From positions 1 through 64,000 of the forward strand of contig CALSOP010000006.1 in NCBI GenBank assembly GCA_943788005.1: a DNA stretch of 64,000 bases. The letters are read 5' to 3'. Under the pieces are notes generated by a model, which was not told the origin of the DNA, did not search any database, and was given only the letters and a program-made list of their open reading frames with translations. The translations under genes were made by a program, and so were the position numbers. Source of the DNA: an uncultured Gammaproteobacteria bacterium (GTDB lineage Bacteria; Pseudomonadota; Gammaproteobacteria; Eutrophobiales; Eutrophobiaceae). Below are positions 56,502 through 64,000 of the stretch, one piece after another; the stretch's first letter is position 1, and each line of letters begins with the position of its first letter.

Positions 56502-57353
56502 ATGAGGTTGAAACCGATTATTCAACGAGCCTTCAAGGCTATTATTTTCATAATTATTTCTACATGGATTTTACTGGCGATATTTATTTATTTTTTCCAG
56601 CCTAAATTAATCTTTTTTCCACATAATGAAATTGAAGCAACGCCCGCATTAATTTCGCTGCAATATGAAGATATAGCCCTAACAACAATTGATGGTGAAG
56701 TGTTGAGCGCCTGGTGGATTCCACACCCCGAGGCAAGAGCAACGATTCTTTTCCTACATGGTAACGCAGGGAATATTTCTCATCGACTCGATAGCATAAA
56801 TATTTTTCACCAACTAGGGATGTCCGTTTTAATTATTGATTACCGTGGTTATGGAAAGAGTACCGGTAAACCGTCTGAACAAGGTACCTATATCGATGCA
56901 GAAACGGGCTGGAATTATTTGATTAATGAAAAAAACATTCAAAGCAACGACATAATCATCTTTGGCCGTTCATTAGGTGGCGCAGTGGCTACGTGGCTTG
57001 CTGAAAAACATCCACCATCTGGATTGATTGTAGAATCAAGTTTCACATCAGTAGCTGATGTTGGAAAACATTACTACCCTTATCTGCCAACCAGTTTATT
57101 GGCTCGTATTAAATATTCTTCAATAGATAGAATAGCAAAGATAAAAACACCAACATTGTTCATACATAGTAAAAATGATGAGGTAATTCCATACACGTAT
57201 AGCAAGCAATTATTTAATGAAGCTTTAAAAGAAACGACAACAGCAAAATCCTTTCTGGACATAACCGGAAGTCATAACAATGGCTTTTTGCTCACCGGCA
57301 AACAATATATCGATGGCCTAAATGGATTTATAACTGATATTGTTCACCAATGA
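56502..57353 (+). CDS. Membrane-anchored alpha/beta hydrolase (BEM46/YfhR-like)
   Basis: A 283-residue protein with an N-terminal membrane helix (residues 10-33) and an alpha/beta hydrolase domain: LFLHGNAGNISHR (oxyanion region), nucleophile Ser in IFGRSLGGAVA, and late Asp and His in SKNDEVIP and ITGSHNNGF. It overlaps the AbgT transporter start by four bases. Its substrate is not known; the coupling suggests an amide or ester related to the transporter's cargo. Confidence 0.88.
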   Translation: MRLKPIIQRAFKAIIFIIISTWILLAIFIYFFQPKLIFFPHNEIEATPALISLQYEDIALTTIDGEVLSAWWIPHPEARATILFLHGNAGNISHRLDSINIFHQLGMSVLIIDYRGYGKSTGKPSEQGTYIDAETGWNYLINEKNIQSNDIIIFGRSLGGAVATWLAEKHPPSGLIVESSFTSVADVGKHYYPYLPTSLLARIKYSSIDRIAKIKTPTLFIHSKNDEVIPYTYSKQLFNEALKETTTAKSFLDITGSHNNGFLLTGKQYIDGLNGFITDIVHQ

Positions 57354-58834
57354 AATTACTCTCGTTCATTGAAAAATCAGGGAACAAACTTCCCGATCCT
57401 GCCAGCCTTTTTGTCGTCGGCACGATAACTATTTTTATTCTTTCAACACTTATTGCAAATTTGGGTTGGAGCGTTGTTGATCCTAAAGGCAATACGATTA
57501 TCGCTTTTGATCTCTCATCCTCCGAAGGCGCTTGGTGGTTGTTATCAACAATGGTAAAGAACTTCATTAGTTTTCCACCACTCGGCATTGTATTAGTCGG
57601 CATGTTAGGAATTGGCCTTGCGGAGAAAACAGGCTTCCTCCCTGCCTTATTACATTTTTCAATAACGCATGTTCATCAACGTCTCTTAACACCAGCAACC
57701 ATGTTTCTGGGCATCATCTCATCGATTGCCTTAGATGCGGGTTATGTTGTGCTTATCCCAATAGCCGCAGCACTTTACATTGCTGCAGGTCGTTCACCAT
57801 TAACGGGAATCGCTGTTTCATTTGCAGGTGTTTCAGCAGGTTTTAGTGCAAACCTATTTATAACCGCGCTGGATCCACTATTAGCCGGATTTACACAAGC
57901 AGGCGCACAAATTATTGACGCAGACTATCAAGTTGCTGTCACTGGTAACTGGTGGTTTATGATTGTCTCAACCATCATTCTTACTTGCGTAGGCTGTTTC
58001 GTAACAGAGCGCTTTGTAGAACCCGCAGTAAAAGGTGTTGCCGATCAAAATCTCGATGATAATTATAGTGAGCTTAATAAAGCAGAAAGACGAGCCCTAC
58101 TCTATTCAGTGCTGTCAGTATTTTTATTGTTAATTGTTCTATTTTTCGCTATCACACTCAGCAATGGACCTCTCTTTGGAGAAGGCAAACGCTTCGACCG
58201 CTGGATAGAAGCAACCGTCCCATTGTTGTTTATTCTTTTCTTTATCCCCGGTTTAATCTACGGCTTGCTGGCAGGTACTGTTAAAAACGATCGTGATGTT
58301 GCCAACATGCTCGGTGAGGTTATGGCTCGACTAGGTCCCTATATCGTACTGGCATTCTTTGCCGCTCAATTTATAGCCGCTTTTAACCAATCTGGACTTG
58401 GCCAAATGCTGGCCATCGCGGGCGGTCAGTTCCTACGTCAACTAATGGTGCAAGATGCACTGTTACTGAGCTGTTTTGTATTGATGGTCGTAATGATTAA
58501 CCTTGTAATTGGTTCTTCTTCTGCGAAATACGCTTTTTTTGCCCCGGTGTTTGTGCCGATGCTGATGCAGATCGGCATAAGCCCCGAACTCACTCAAGCT
58601 GCCTATCGTGTCGGCGATTCTGTAAGTAATGTCATTACACCGATGAACCCCTATATGATTATCATCATCATTGAGGTACGAAAATACGTCCGCGGTTCCG
58701 GACTCGGCACGGTAGTTGCGATGATGTTGCCCTATACCATCGCATTTTTAATCGTATGGTTAATATTACTGGTTGTATGGGTCAATACCGGTTTACCACT
58801 AGGTCCCGGCGGCGGTCTATTCTATAAACTCTAG
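57350..58834 (+). CDS. AbgT-family transporter
   Basis: A 494-residue polytopic transporter beginning KLLSFIEKSGNKLPDPASLFV, the family signature. SFAGVSAGFSANLFITALDP and VIGSSSAKYAFFAPVFVPM are the conserved re-entrant regions, and VGDSVSNVITPMNPYM lies near the end. AbgT imports p-aminobenzoyl-glutamate, and relatives such as MtrF export antimetabolites (sulfonamides). No abgAB peptidase genes are adjacent; only the overlapping hydrolase is. Confidence 0.93.
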   Translation: MKLLSFIEKSGNKLPDPASLFVVGTITIFILSTLIANLGWSVVDPKGNTIIAFDLSSSEGAWWLLSTMVKNFISFPPLGIVLVGMLGIGLAEKTGFLPALLHFSITHVHQRLLTPATMFLGIISSIALDAGYVVLIPIAAALYIAAGRSPLTGIAVSFAGVSAGFSANLFITALDPLLAGFTQAGAQIIDADYQVAVTGNWWFMIVSTIILTCVGCFVTERFVEPAVKGVADQNLDDNYSELNKAERRALLYSVLSVFLLLIVLFFAITLSNGPLFGEGKRFDRWIEATVPLLFILFFIPGLIYGLLAGTVKNDRDVANMLGEVMARLGPYIVLAFFAAQFIAAFNQSGLGQMLAIAGGQFLRQLMVQDALLLSCFVLMVVMINLVIGSSSAKYAFFAPVFVPMLMQIGISPELTQAAYRVGDSVSNVITPMNPYMIIIIIEVRKYVRGSGLGTVVAMMLPYTIAFLIVWLILLVVWVNTGLPLGPGGGLFYKL

Positions 58835-58850
58835 TGAAAACCATGAATTA

Positions 58851-58859
58851 TGCTATGAT
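58851..58859 (+). promoter_or_regulatory. Extended -10 promoter candidate for the DUF1820 gene
   Basis: TGCTATGAT fits the extended -10 form (TGN followed by a TATAAT-like hexamer) about 50 bases ahead of the ATG at 58911. No good -35 is seen, as is common with extended -10 promoters. Confidence 0.4.
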
Positions 58860-58910
58860 GCGCCCGCTTTCAAATCAGGCGTCCACTTAAAATAGGCTTA
58901 TATATCAGAA

Positions 58911-59252
58911 ATGTCAGAAAATAATATCTACAAAGTCATCTTTCATAATCAAGGCAAGGTATATGAGGTCTATGCTAAAAGCGTACATCACGATGCTATG
59001 TTCGGCTTTATTGAGATTGAAGAATTTATCTTTGGCGAAAAAACAACCGTTGTTGTTGATCCAACTGAAGAGAGTCTTAAAAGTGAATTTGAAGGTGTTG
59101 AACGGAGCTTTGTCCCGATGCATTCGATCATTCGTATCGATGAAGTAAAAAAACAAGGCACAGCAAAAATAACAGACGGTTCATCGACAGATGGAAATGT
59201 TATGCCTTTTCCGGTTTATACCAAAACCGGTGGTGATGGTGATTTGAAATAA
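58911..59252 (+). CDS. DUF1820 protein
   Basis: A 113-residue soluble acidic protein: IYKVIFHNQGKVYEVYAK at the start and FGFIEIEEFIFGEKTTVVVDP, then VERSFVPMHSIIRIDEVKK, match the DUF1820 family found in gammaproteobacteria, whose role is unknown. The C-terminal 30 residues are low complexity and Gly/Asp-rich. The frame is intact. Confidence 0.85.
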   Translation: MSENNIYKVIFHNQGKVYEVYAKSVHHDAMFGFIEIEEFIFGEKTTVVVDPTEESLKSEFEGVERSFVPMHSIIRIDEVKKQGTAKITDGSSTDGNVMPFPVYTKTGGDGDLK

Positions 59253-59321
59253 TCTGGTTTAGAAGACTTGCTGTCTAAGAGCACCATAAGCGACCATTTG
59301 TTAAATAGTTGGCATCCAGCT

Positions 59322-59477
59322 TCAGCCCCACTTTGTCGGAACCCACAGCTTCCTGCTTATATAAGCAAGTAGCGGAAGAACCGTCATCCATGCAACACCC
59401 CATCCCCATCCAAACCGTGATGACATCATAACTGCCGGTGCAACAAAAAACATCAATATAAAACCTACTCCTATCAT
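59322..59477 (-). CDS. Small membrane protein, 51 residues, hypothetical
   Basis: An open frame on the minus strand starts at ATG 59477 and ends with TGA at 59322. It would encode a short protein with two hydrophobic segments (IGVGFILMFFVAPAVMM and VAWMTVLPLLAYI) joined by SSRFGWGWG. A purine-rich stretch precedes the ATG weakly. It lies alone in the 346-bp gap between DUF1820 and the HDAC-like gene. I recognise no family. It may be real or chance. Confidence 0.4.
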   Translation of the reverse strand: MIGVGFILMFFVAPAVMMSSRFGWGWGVAWMTVLPLLAYISRKLWVPTKWG

Positions 59478-59598
59478 ATATAAGCACTGTAGATGAATGC
59501 TTTCTCTAGAAACTGTACTACAGTTCCAATTATTCTCATTATATCCATGGGTAGTAACCTAATAGTCGTTTTTAGTCGTTATCTGATACAACATAACC

Positions 59599-60594
59599 CT
59601 AGTTCTTTCCCAATAGCGTCGATACGTGCGTTACAACTGCATCTGAAATACCTTTCAAATTATAGCCACCTTCCAGTACAGATATTAAACGTCCATCGGC
59701 ATATTTATCAGCTATCTGCATGACTGTTTTGGTCATTTTCTTGTATGCAACATCTGTAATATCAAAACATCCGAGTAGATCATGTTCACGGCTATCAAAG
59801 CCCGCAGAAACCAAAACCAAATCCGGTTCGAATTTTTCTGCAGCGGGTAATAAGATATTCTGGAACACCTCGGTTATCATTTTATCATTAGTGCCACAAG
59901 GTAAAGCGACGTTGATGTTATAACCTAAACCGGCCCCGCTGCCTTTTTTTCTTGGATCTCCAGTGCCTGGGTAGGCATTGAGATCATGCGTTGAGAAATA
60001 GAGAACACTTGGATCTTCATAGAACATGGCTTCAGTGGCATTACCATGATGATAATCCCAATCGACTATCAATATTTTTTTCAATCCGTATTGCTTCTGT
60101 GCATAGCGCGCGGCGATAGCAACGTGATTGTAATAACAAAAGCCCTCCTCCTTGCCGGTATTCAATGCATGGTGCCCGGGTGGGCGAGTAGCGCAAAAAA
60201 CGTTATTTAATTCATTAGTAGCGACTTTGTCGACAGCCGCTAAACATGCGCGAACACAGGCTTCTGCTACGCGATGGGCAGCTGGCGTATTTGTCTTTAT
60301 TGATGCGATATGTGACTCTGTGTGTAACGTTTTAATCCAGTCGCCAACATCATCTTTTAAGCTTACAGTTGTAATTTGATCAAGTAAGCCTGAGTCCTGC
60401 ATCTCTTTTTGGATGTATTTCAATCTATCTGGTCTTTCAGGATGATCTGGGGAAATATGATGATCTAAAAACAACGGTTCACTGATATAACCGGTTTTAT
60501 TGAGTGTTTTTGTCTTATCAAGCGCCAGTAGACGCGATTGATATGACAACAAAATTGTTGATAAAACACTCGAAATGAAAGTTCTGCGGTTCAT
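59599..60594 (-). CDS. HDAC-like zinc amidohydrolase with a Tat-type signal peptide
   Basis: A 331-residue arginase/deacetylase-fold protein of the acetoin utilisation/HDAC family. Catalytic signatures are RPPGHHA (tandem His), DWDYHHGN (zinc Asp and His), SAGFDSREHD (zinc Asp) and LEGGYNL. The first 25 residues, MNRRTFISSVLSTILLSYQS, have a twin-arginine motif and a hydrophobic stretch, so the enzyme probably folds in the cytoplasm and is exported. Substrates could be acetylated polyamines or similar amides; this is not shown. The frame is intact. Confidence 0.85.
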   Translation of the reverse strand: MNRRTFISSVLSTILLSYQSRLLALDKTKTLNKTGYISEPLFLDHHISPDHPERPDRLKYIQKEMQDSGLLDQITTVSLKDDVGDWIKTLHTESHIASIKTNTPAAHRVAEACVRACLAAVDKVATNELNNVFCATRPPGHHALNTGKEEGFCYYNHVAIAARYAQKQYGLKKILIVDWDYHHGNATEAMFYEDPSVLYFSTHDLNAYPGTGDPRKKGSGAGLGYNINVALPCGTNDKMITEVFQNILLPAAEKFEPDLVLVSAGFDSREHDLLGCFDITDVAYKKMTKTVMQIADKYADGRLISVLEGGYNLKGISDAVVTHVSTLLGKN

Positions 60595-60669
60595 TTTTCC
60601 TAGAAAAATTGTTAATTTAGGGCATAGTCTGTATATAGTGCCTTAATATAAACGATTTTTTAGTCTCAT

Positions 60670-61221
60670 ATGAATATTAATTTAAGCGTGAAGCTAGTGA
60701 TAAATAGTCTCCAGAACAGCTCTCTGGCGCTTTTACTCGTGCTTATTTTACTACTTTCATCCTTTTCAGTATCAGCAGAATGGAAAGTAATCACTCATAC
60801 AGACACAAATAACGAGACTCAAACTCAAGTTGCTTTTTCTGAGAATAAAGACGGCTATAGTCTTGAAATATACAAAGATAGCGTGGGAGCGATTCGCACA
60901 CGATTCAGCTTGAATACTGAACTAGACATGTTTGCAAAGCGCACCTGCCCAACCTATCAGATTGACACCAGGTTGATTGATAACCGGTCAATTAATGATG
61001 CGCCTTGTTTGACTGATATGGTTTGGAGTGAATTTGTTTTGGGTTATGTTAATAACTTCAATGTCACTTCAGAAAAACTTAATGCATTAATGAACGGCAG
61101 CACAGTTACTTTCCGCTTTATGCTCGAAAATGGCAGCTACATGGAAACACAGTTTTCTCTAGCGGGTTCAAAAAGAGCAACTCTTAGCGTCCTCGGTAAT
61201 AACATCACAATTACTCCCTGA
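60670..61221 (+). CDS. Secreted hypothetical protein
   Basis: A 183-residue protein with a signal peptide (hydrophobic at about residues 18-35, cleavage near SVSAEW) and a beta-rich mature part. Two Cys (KRTCPTYQ and DAPCLTDMV) may form a disulfide. VTFRFMLENGSYMETQFSLAGS recalls invasion-associated locus B-like proteins, but similarity is weak and I do not name a family. It is divergent from the HDAC-like gene and followed by the GNAT gene 14 bases on. Confidence 0.7.
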   Translation: MNINLSVKLVINSLQNSSLALLLVLILLLSSFSVSAEWKVITHTDTNNETQTQVAFSENKDGYSLEIYKDSVGAIRTRFSLNTELDMFAKRTCPTYQIDTRLIDNRSINDAPCLTDMVWSEFVLGYVNNFNVTSEKLNALMNGSTVTFRFMLENGSYMETQFSLAGSKRATLSVLGNNITITP

Positions 61222-61234
61222 GTTATTTTAGAAG

Positions 61235-62368
61235 ATGTTCAATTGGCGTGTCGTCGATGACCTTGGCACTATCACTCCTGCTCAGTGGCAAGTATTAGAT
61301 ACTCAGGATAATCCATTCCTCTCATACGCCTTTCTATCCGGTCTTGAAAAATTTGATTGTTTAAAGAATCAAAACTGGCAGCCCTGTCATATTGTCATTG
61401 AAGAAAACAACGAACTACTTGGATTTATGCCCTTATATATCAAGGAAGATTCGTATGGAGAATTTGTCTTTGATTGGGCTTGGGCCGATGCTTATCAGCA
61501 AGCAGGCAGAAATTACTATCCTAAACTCGTATCAGCAATTCCATTTACACCTGTTGGCGGCACAAGACTATTAATCAATAAATCACACGACAGTAAAACG
61601 ATTAAACATGCACTATTAAATGCGGCATTAGGCTTGATGGATGAAAAGCTTTATTCGTCTCTGCATATATTATTCCCTGAGAAAGATGATCTAGTTGTGT
61701 TAACAGATAGCGCAGCATTAAAGCGAATTACCATTCAGTATCACTGGCTTAACAAAGGCTATCGTGATTTCCAGGATTTCACTGATTCTTTAACATCGAA
61801 AAAACGCAAAAAAATAATTAAAGAACGTCGCGATATCAAAAACTCAGGGGTTGAGATTGAACGTTTAAATGGCGATGAAATTAGCAGTGAACAATGGAAT
61901 GCTTTTTATCAGTTTTACTGCCGGACATTTTATAGTAAATGGGGTGAGCCACGACTGACTCTGGATTTCTTCAAGTCCCTCGGCAAAGCCTTGTCAGAGC
62001 AAACATTATTGGTAATGGCCAAAAAGGATAATGATTATATTGCCGGTGCATTTGCCATGTCTGATCTAAATACGCTCTATGGTCGCCACTGGGGCTGTAG
62101 CCAGTACGTGCCCTATTTGCATTTTGAACTATGCTATTATCAGACAATAGAATATACGATAGAAAGACAATTGGAACGTCTTGACGCAGGGGTACAGGGA
62201 GAACATAAATTAGCTCGCGGATTCCATCCGATTGCTATGCCCTCTGCTCATTGGGTTAGGGAAGAAGACTTTCGTAATGCTATAGCTAACTATCTCGACA
62301 GAGAGACGACTATGATGCAAGAGCACATTGAAATGCTCGAATCGCACCTGCCGTTTAAGTTGGAATAA
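61235..62368 (+). CDS. FemAB-like / GNAT-fold acyltransferase (PF04339 type)
   Basis: A 377-residue protein: WQVLDTQDNPFLSYAFLSGLEKF near the start, GFMPLYIKEDSYGEFVFDW, then SKKRKKIIKERRDIKNSGVEIERL and AGAFAMSDLNTLYGRHWGC, ending FHPIAMPSAHWV. This pattern matches the FemAB-like family with twin GNAT folds. The reaction is unknown; family members are loosely linked to peptidoglycan or aminoacyl transfer. It is followed directly by two aminoacyl-tRNA protein transferase genes, an apt though unproven setting. Confidence 0.85.
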   Translation: MFNWRVVDDLGTITPAQWQVLDTQDNPFLSYAFLSGLEKFDCLKNQNWQPCHIVIEENNELLGFMPLYIKEDSYGEFVFDWAWADAYQQAGRNYYPKLVSAIPFTPVGGTRLLINKSHDSKTIKHALLNAALGLMDEKLYSSLHILFPEKDDLVVLTDSAALKRITIQYHWLNKGYRDFQDFTDSLTSKKRKKIIKERRDIKNSGVEIERLNGDEISSEQWNAFYQFYCRTFYSKWGEPRLTLDFFKSLGKALSEQTLLVMAKKDNDYIAGAFAMSDLNTLYGRHWGCSQYVPYLHFELCYYQTIEYTIERQLERLDAGVQGEHKLARGFHPIAMPSAHWVREEDFRNAIANYLDRETTMMQEHIEMLESHLPFKLE

Positions 62369-62372
62369 CTGT

Positions 62373-63098
62373 ATGACAGTAACAAATAACCAAGAAGCTT
62401 CAAACAAACTTTATTGGGTAAAACAAAACCTTCTAGCAACAGGTTTCCCAGATGTTGAAGAAGCTCTCCGTGACCCTGATGGATTGATCGCGATTGGTGG
62501 TGATCTGACTGAAAAACGCTTACTTGACGCCTATCCTCGTGGTATTTTTCCCTGGTTTAATCAAGGTCAACCTATTTTGTGGTGGTCACCCGATCCGAGA
62601 TGCATTTTAGAAATTAGTGAATTAAAAATCTCTCGTAGTTTGGCAAAAACTCTGCGAAAGGGCCGATTCAAAGTCACCTTTAACACGGCATTTGTTGACG
62701 TGCTTGAAGGCTGCGCCGCCGCCCGTAATGGCGTGAGTGACACCTGGATAACAAATGACATCAAGCTCGCTTATCTGAAGCTCTTTAAAATGGGCTACGC
62801 GCATTCAGTAGAATGCTGGCTCGACAAAAAACTTGTTGGTGGTTTATATGGCCTTGCAATGGGCAAGGTTTTCTTTGGTGAATCCATGTTCAGCCGTGAA
62901 TCAGATGCGTCTAAGGTTTCTTTGGTATATTTAGTGCATAATCTAGAAAGTATGAATTTTAGAATAATCGACTGTCAGGTACATTCGGTTCATCTACAGT
63001 CACTAGGTGCGAAACCGGTACCGAGGGCTCTATTTACCAATATCCTTGACAATTATTGCAGTCATGAAAAAATAGATCGCTGGCAACCCAATATTTAA
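62373..63098 (+). CDS. aat: Leucyl/phenylalanyl-tRNA--protein transferase
   Basis: Adds Leu or Phe to proteins with N-terminal Arg or Lys, marking them for ClpAP. Started at ATG 62373, the protein has GLIAIGGDLTEKRLLDAYPRGIFPWF and WWSPDPRC at the N-terminus and SVECWLDKKLVGGLYG and FFGESMFS further on, all diagnostic. Length is about 241 residues. An earlier ATG at 62328 lies within the upstream gene and is unlikely. Confidence 0.95.
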   Translation: MTVTNNQEASNKLYWVKQNLLATGFPDVEEALRDPDGLIAIGGDLTEKRLLDAYPRGIFPWFNQGQPILWWSPDPRCILEISELKISRSLAKTLRKGRFKVTFNTAFVDVLEGCAAARNGVSDTWITNDIKLAYLKLFKMGYAHSVECWLDKKLVGGLYGLAMGKVFFGESMFSRESDASKVSLVYLVHNLESMNFRIIDCQVHSVHLQSLGAKPVPRALFTNILDNYCSHEKIDRWQPNI

Positions 63099-63103
63099 TT
63101 CCC

Positions 63104-63850
63104 GTGGATGATCAATCACATAAACTCAGATTCTTTATAACTTCACCACATTCCTGCAATTATCTGGATGATCGTGAAGCGACTAGCGTTTTTGCCGATC
63201 CTTATTTTCCAAAAGATAAAGCACTATATTCAAGGCTCGTTTCTAGCGGTTTCAGGCGCAGCGGCGAACACCTCTACAAACCACATTGTATGAATTGTTC
63301 AGAATGTGTTCCTGTTCGTATTCCTGTTGATGAATTCAAAATGCGACGCAACCAAAAGAGAACCTGGAAGATAAATCAGGATTTGAGCATAGAAAAATCC
63401 AAGGCCACGTTTAAAGAAGATCACTTTCTACTTTATCAAAAATATCAATCGGAACGTCATCCCAATGGCGGCATGGATAATTCTAGCAGAGATGATTATA
63501 TAGAATTCCTTCTGGCGACCTGGTCAGATAGTTATTTATATGAATTTCGACTTGGTGATAAGCTCGTTGCTGTTTCTGTGGTCGATGAATTGGAAGATGC
63601 CTATTCCGCTATATACACCTTTTTTGATACCGATTTACAGCAACGTAGTCTGGGTAAATTCGCTATCCTGGCTCTCATTGAGCAATCAAAACTAGATGGG
63701 TTTTCATCACTTTATTTAGGTTATTGGATTTCATCTTGTGACAAAATGAAATACAAGATCGATTATCAGCCTATAGAATGCCTAATTGATGAAGAATGGA
63801 AGAAATTCAACACTTTATCGCTTAATGACTTTGCAGTAGACCAAAATTAG
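63104..63850 (+). CDS. bpt: Aspartate/glutamate leucyltransferase (Bpt)
   Basis: Adds Leu to N-terminal Asp or Glu, the second arm of the bacterial N-degron pathway. The N-terminal Cys cluster [18 protein letters not shown] and the GNAT-like [20 protein letters not shown] match Bpt (formerly annotated ate). The GTG at 63104 is the start; the protein is 248 residues. It lies six bases after aat and before infA, as in Pseudomonas. Confidence 0.94.
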   Translation: MDDQSHKLRFFITSPHSCNYLDDREATSVFADPYFPKDKALYSRLVSSGFRRSGEHLYKPHCMNCSECVPVRIPVDEFKMRRNQKRTWKINQDLSIEKSKATFKEDHFLLYQKYQSERHPNGGMDNSSRDDYIEFLLATWSDSYLYEFRLGDKLVAVSVVDELEDAYSAIYTFFDTDLQQRSLGKFAILALIEQSKLDGFSSLYLGYWISSCDKMKYKIDYQPIECLIDEEWKKFNTLSLNDFAVDQN

Positions 63851-63885
63851 TGCAGAATTCGCCCTTTTTAATTAACGAGGGCTAT

Positions 63886-64000
63886 ATGGCAAAAGAAGAC
63901 CAGATTGAGATGGAAGGCACTGTCGTTGAGACGTTACCTAACACCATGTTCCGAGTAGAGTTGGAAAACGGACACATAATTACCGCACATATCTCAGGAA
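63886..64000 (+). CDS. infA: Translation initiation factor IF-1 (partial)
   Basis: Starts [20 protein letters not shown], the diagnostic IF-1 N-terminus, with a GAGGG site before the ATG. The OB-fold is cut by the end of the window after about 38 of the usual 72 residues. Confidence 0.97.
   Translation, partial: MAKEDQIEMEGTVVETLPNTMFRVELENGHIITAHISG

Overview
The window is chromosomal DNA from a gammaproteobacterium of moderate to low GC (roughly 40% by eye). The evidence is gene order. mucB-mucD-(glutaredoxin)-lepA-lepB-DUF4845-rnc-era-recO-pdxJ, rne/rluC-sppA-maf-yceD-rpmF-plsX-fabHDG-acpP-fabF-pabC-mltG-tmk-holB-pilZ-tatD, uvrC-pgsA-tRNA(Gly-Cys-Leu), trxB/ftsK-lolA-rarA-serS and aat-bpt-infA all follow arrangements familiar from Pseudomonas and enteric relatives. 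No species can be named from this alone.

Layout. 1-8064: envelope stress protease, translation and RNA-processing genes on the plus strand. 8103-13571: prfC, convergent with rne, then rluC. 13729-26351: one long plus-strand block (maf excepted) for envelope proteolysis, ribosomal protein L32, fatty acid synthesis, folate, cell wall and replication. 26353-34190: mixed genes (class V aminotransferase, an IMPDH-like enzyme, a GT22 mannosyltransferase, a PilZ protein, AsmA). 34228-42289: minus-strand accessory and housekeeping genes, three tRNAs, uvrC/pgsA, a family 5-like uracil-DNA glycosylase, a truncated catalase-like gene and an IS3-family element next to an inverted fragment of a second copy. 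42398-50357: tRNA-Ser, a BI-1 family protein, pntAB, a SWIB protein, serS, crcB with DUF190, and rarA. 50423-64000: a diguanylate cyclase, lolA, ftsK, trxB, a hydrolase with an AbgT transporter, a Tat-exported HDAC-like protein, and aat-bpt-infA.

A dominant technical feature is the number of apparent single-base frameshifts in genes that must work (lepA, lepB, plsX, fabH, fabD, fabG, fabF, uvrC, pgsA, rne, serS, rarA and others). They cluster at 0.6-4.3 kb, 16.7-21.1 kb and 34.2-39.9 kb, while 50.4-64 kb is clean. Low-accuracy consensus is the simplest explanation, so I give each such gene as one span and note where the frame changes.

I did not find a convincing new multi-gene defence, biosynthetic or mobile system. 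The most unusual items are a zinc deacetylase-like protein with a Tat-type signal, an IMPDH-like protein with a changed active-site loop, an Asn/Gln/Arg/Ser-rich tail on RNase E, a palindrome at the acpP promoter, an rnc gene with no ordinary start codon, and the nested IS remnant that cuts the catalase-like gene.
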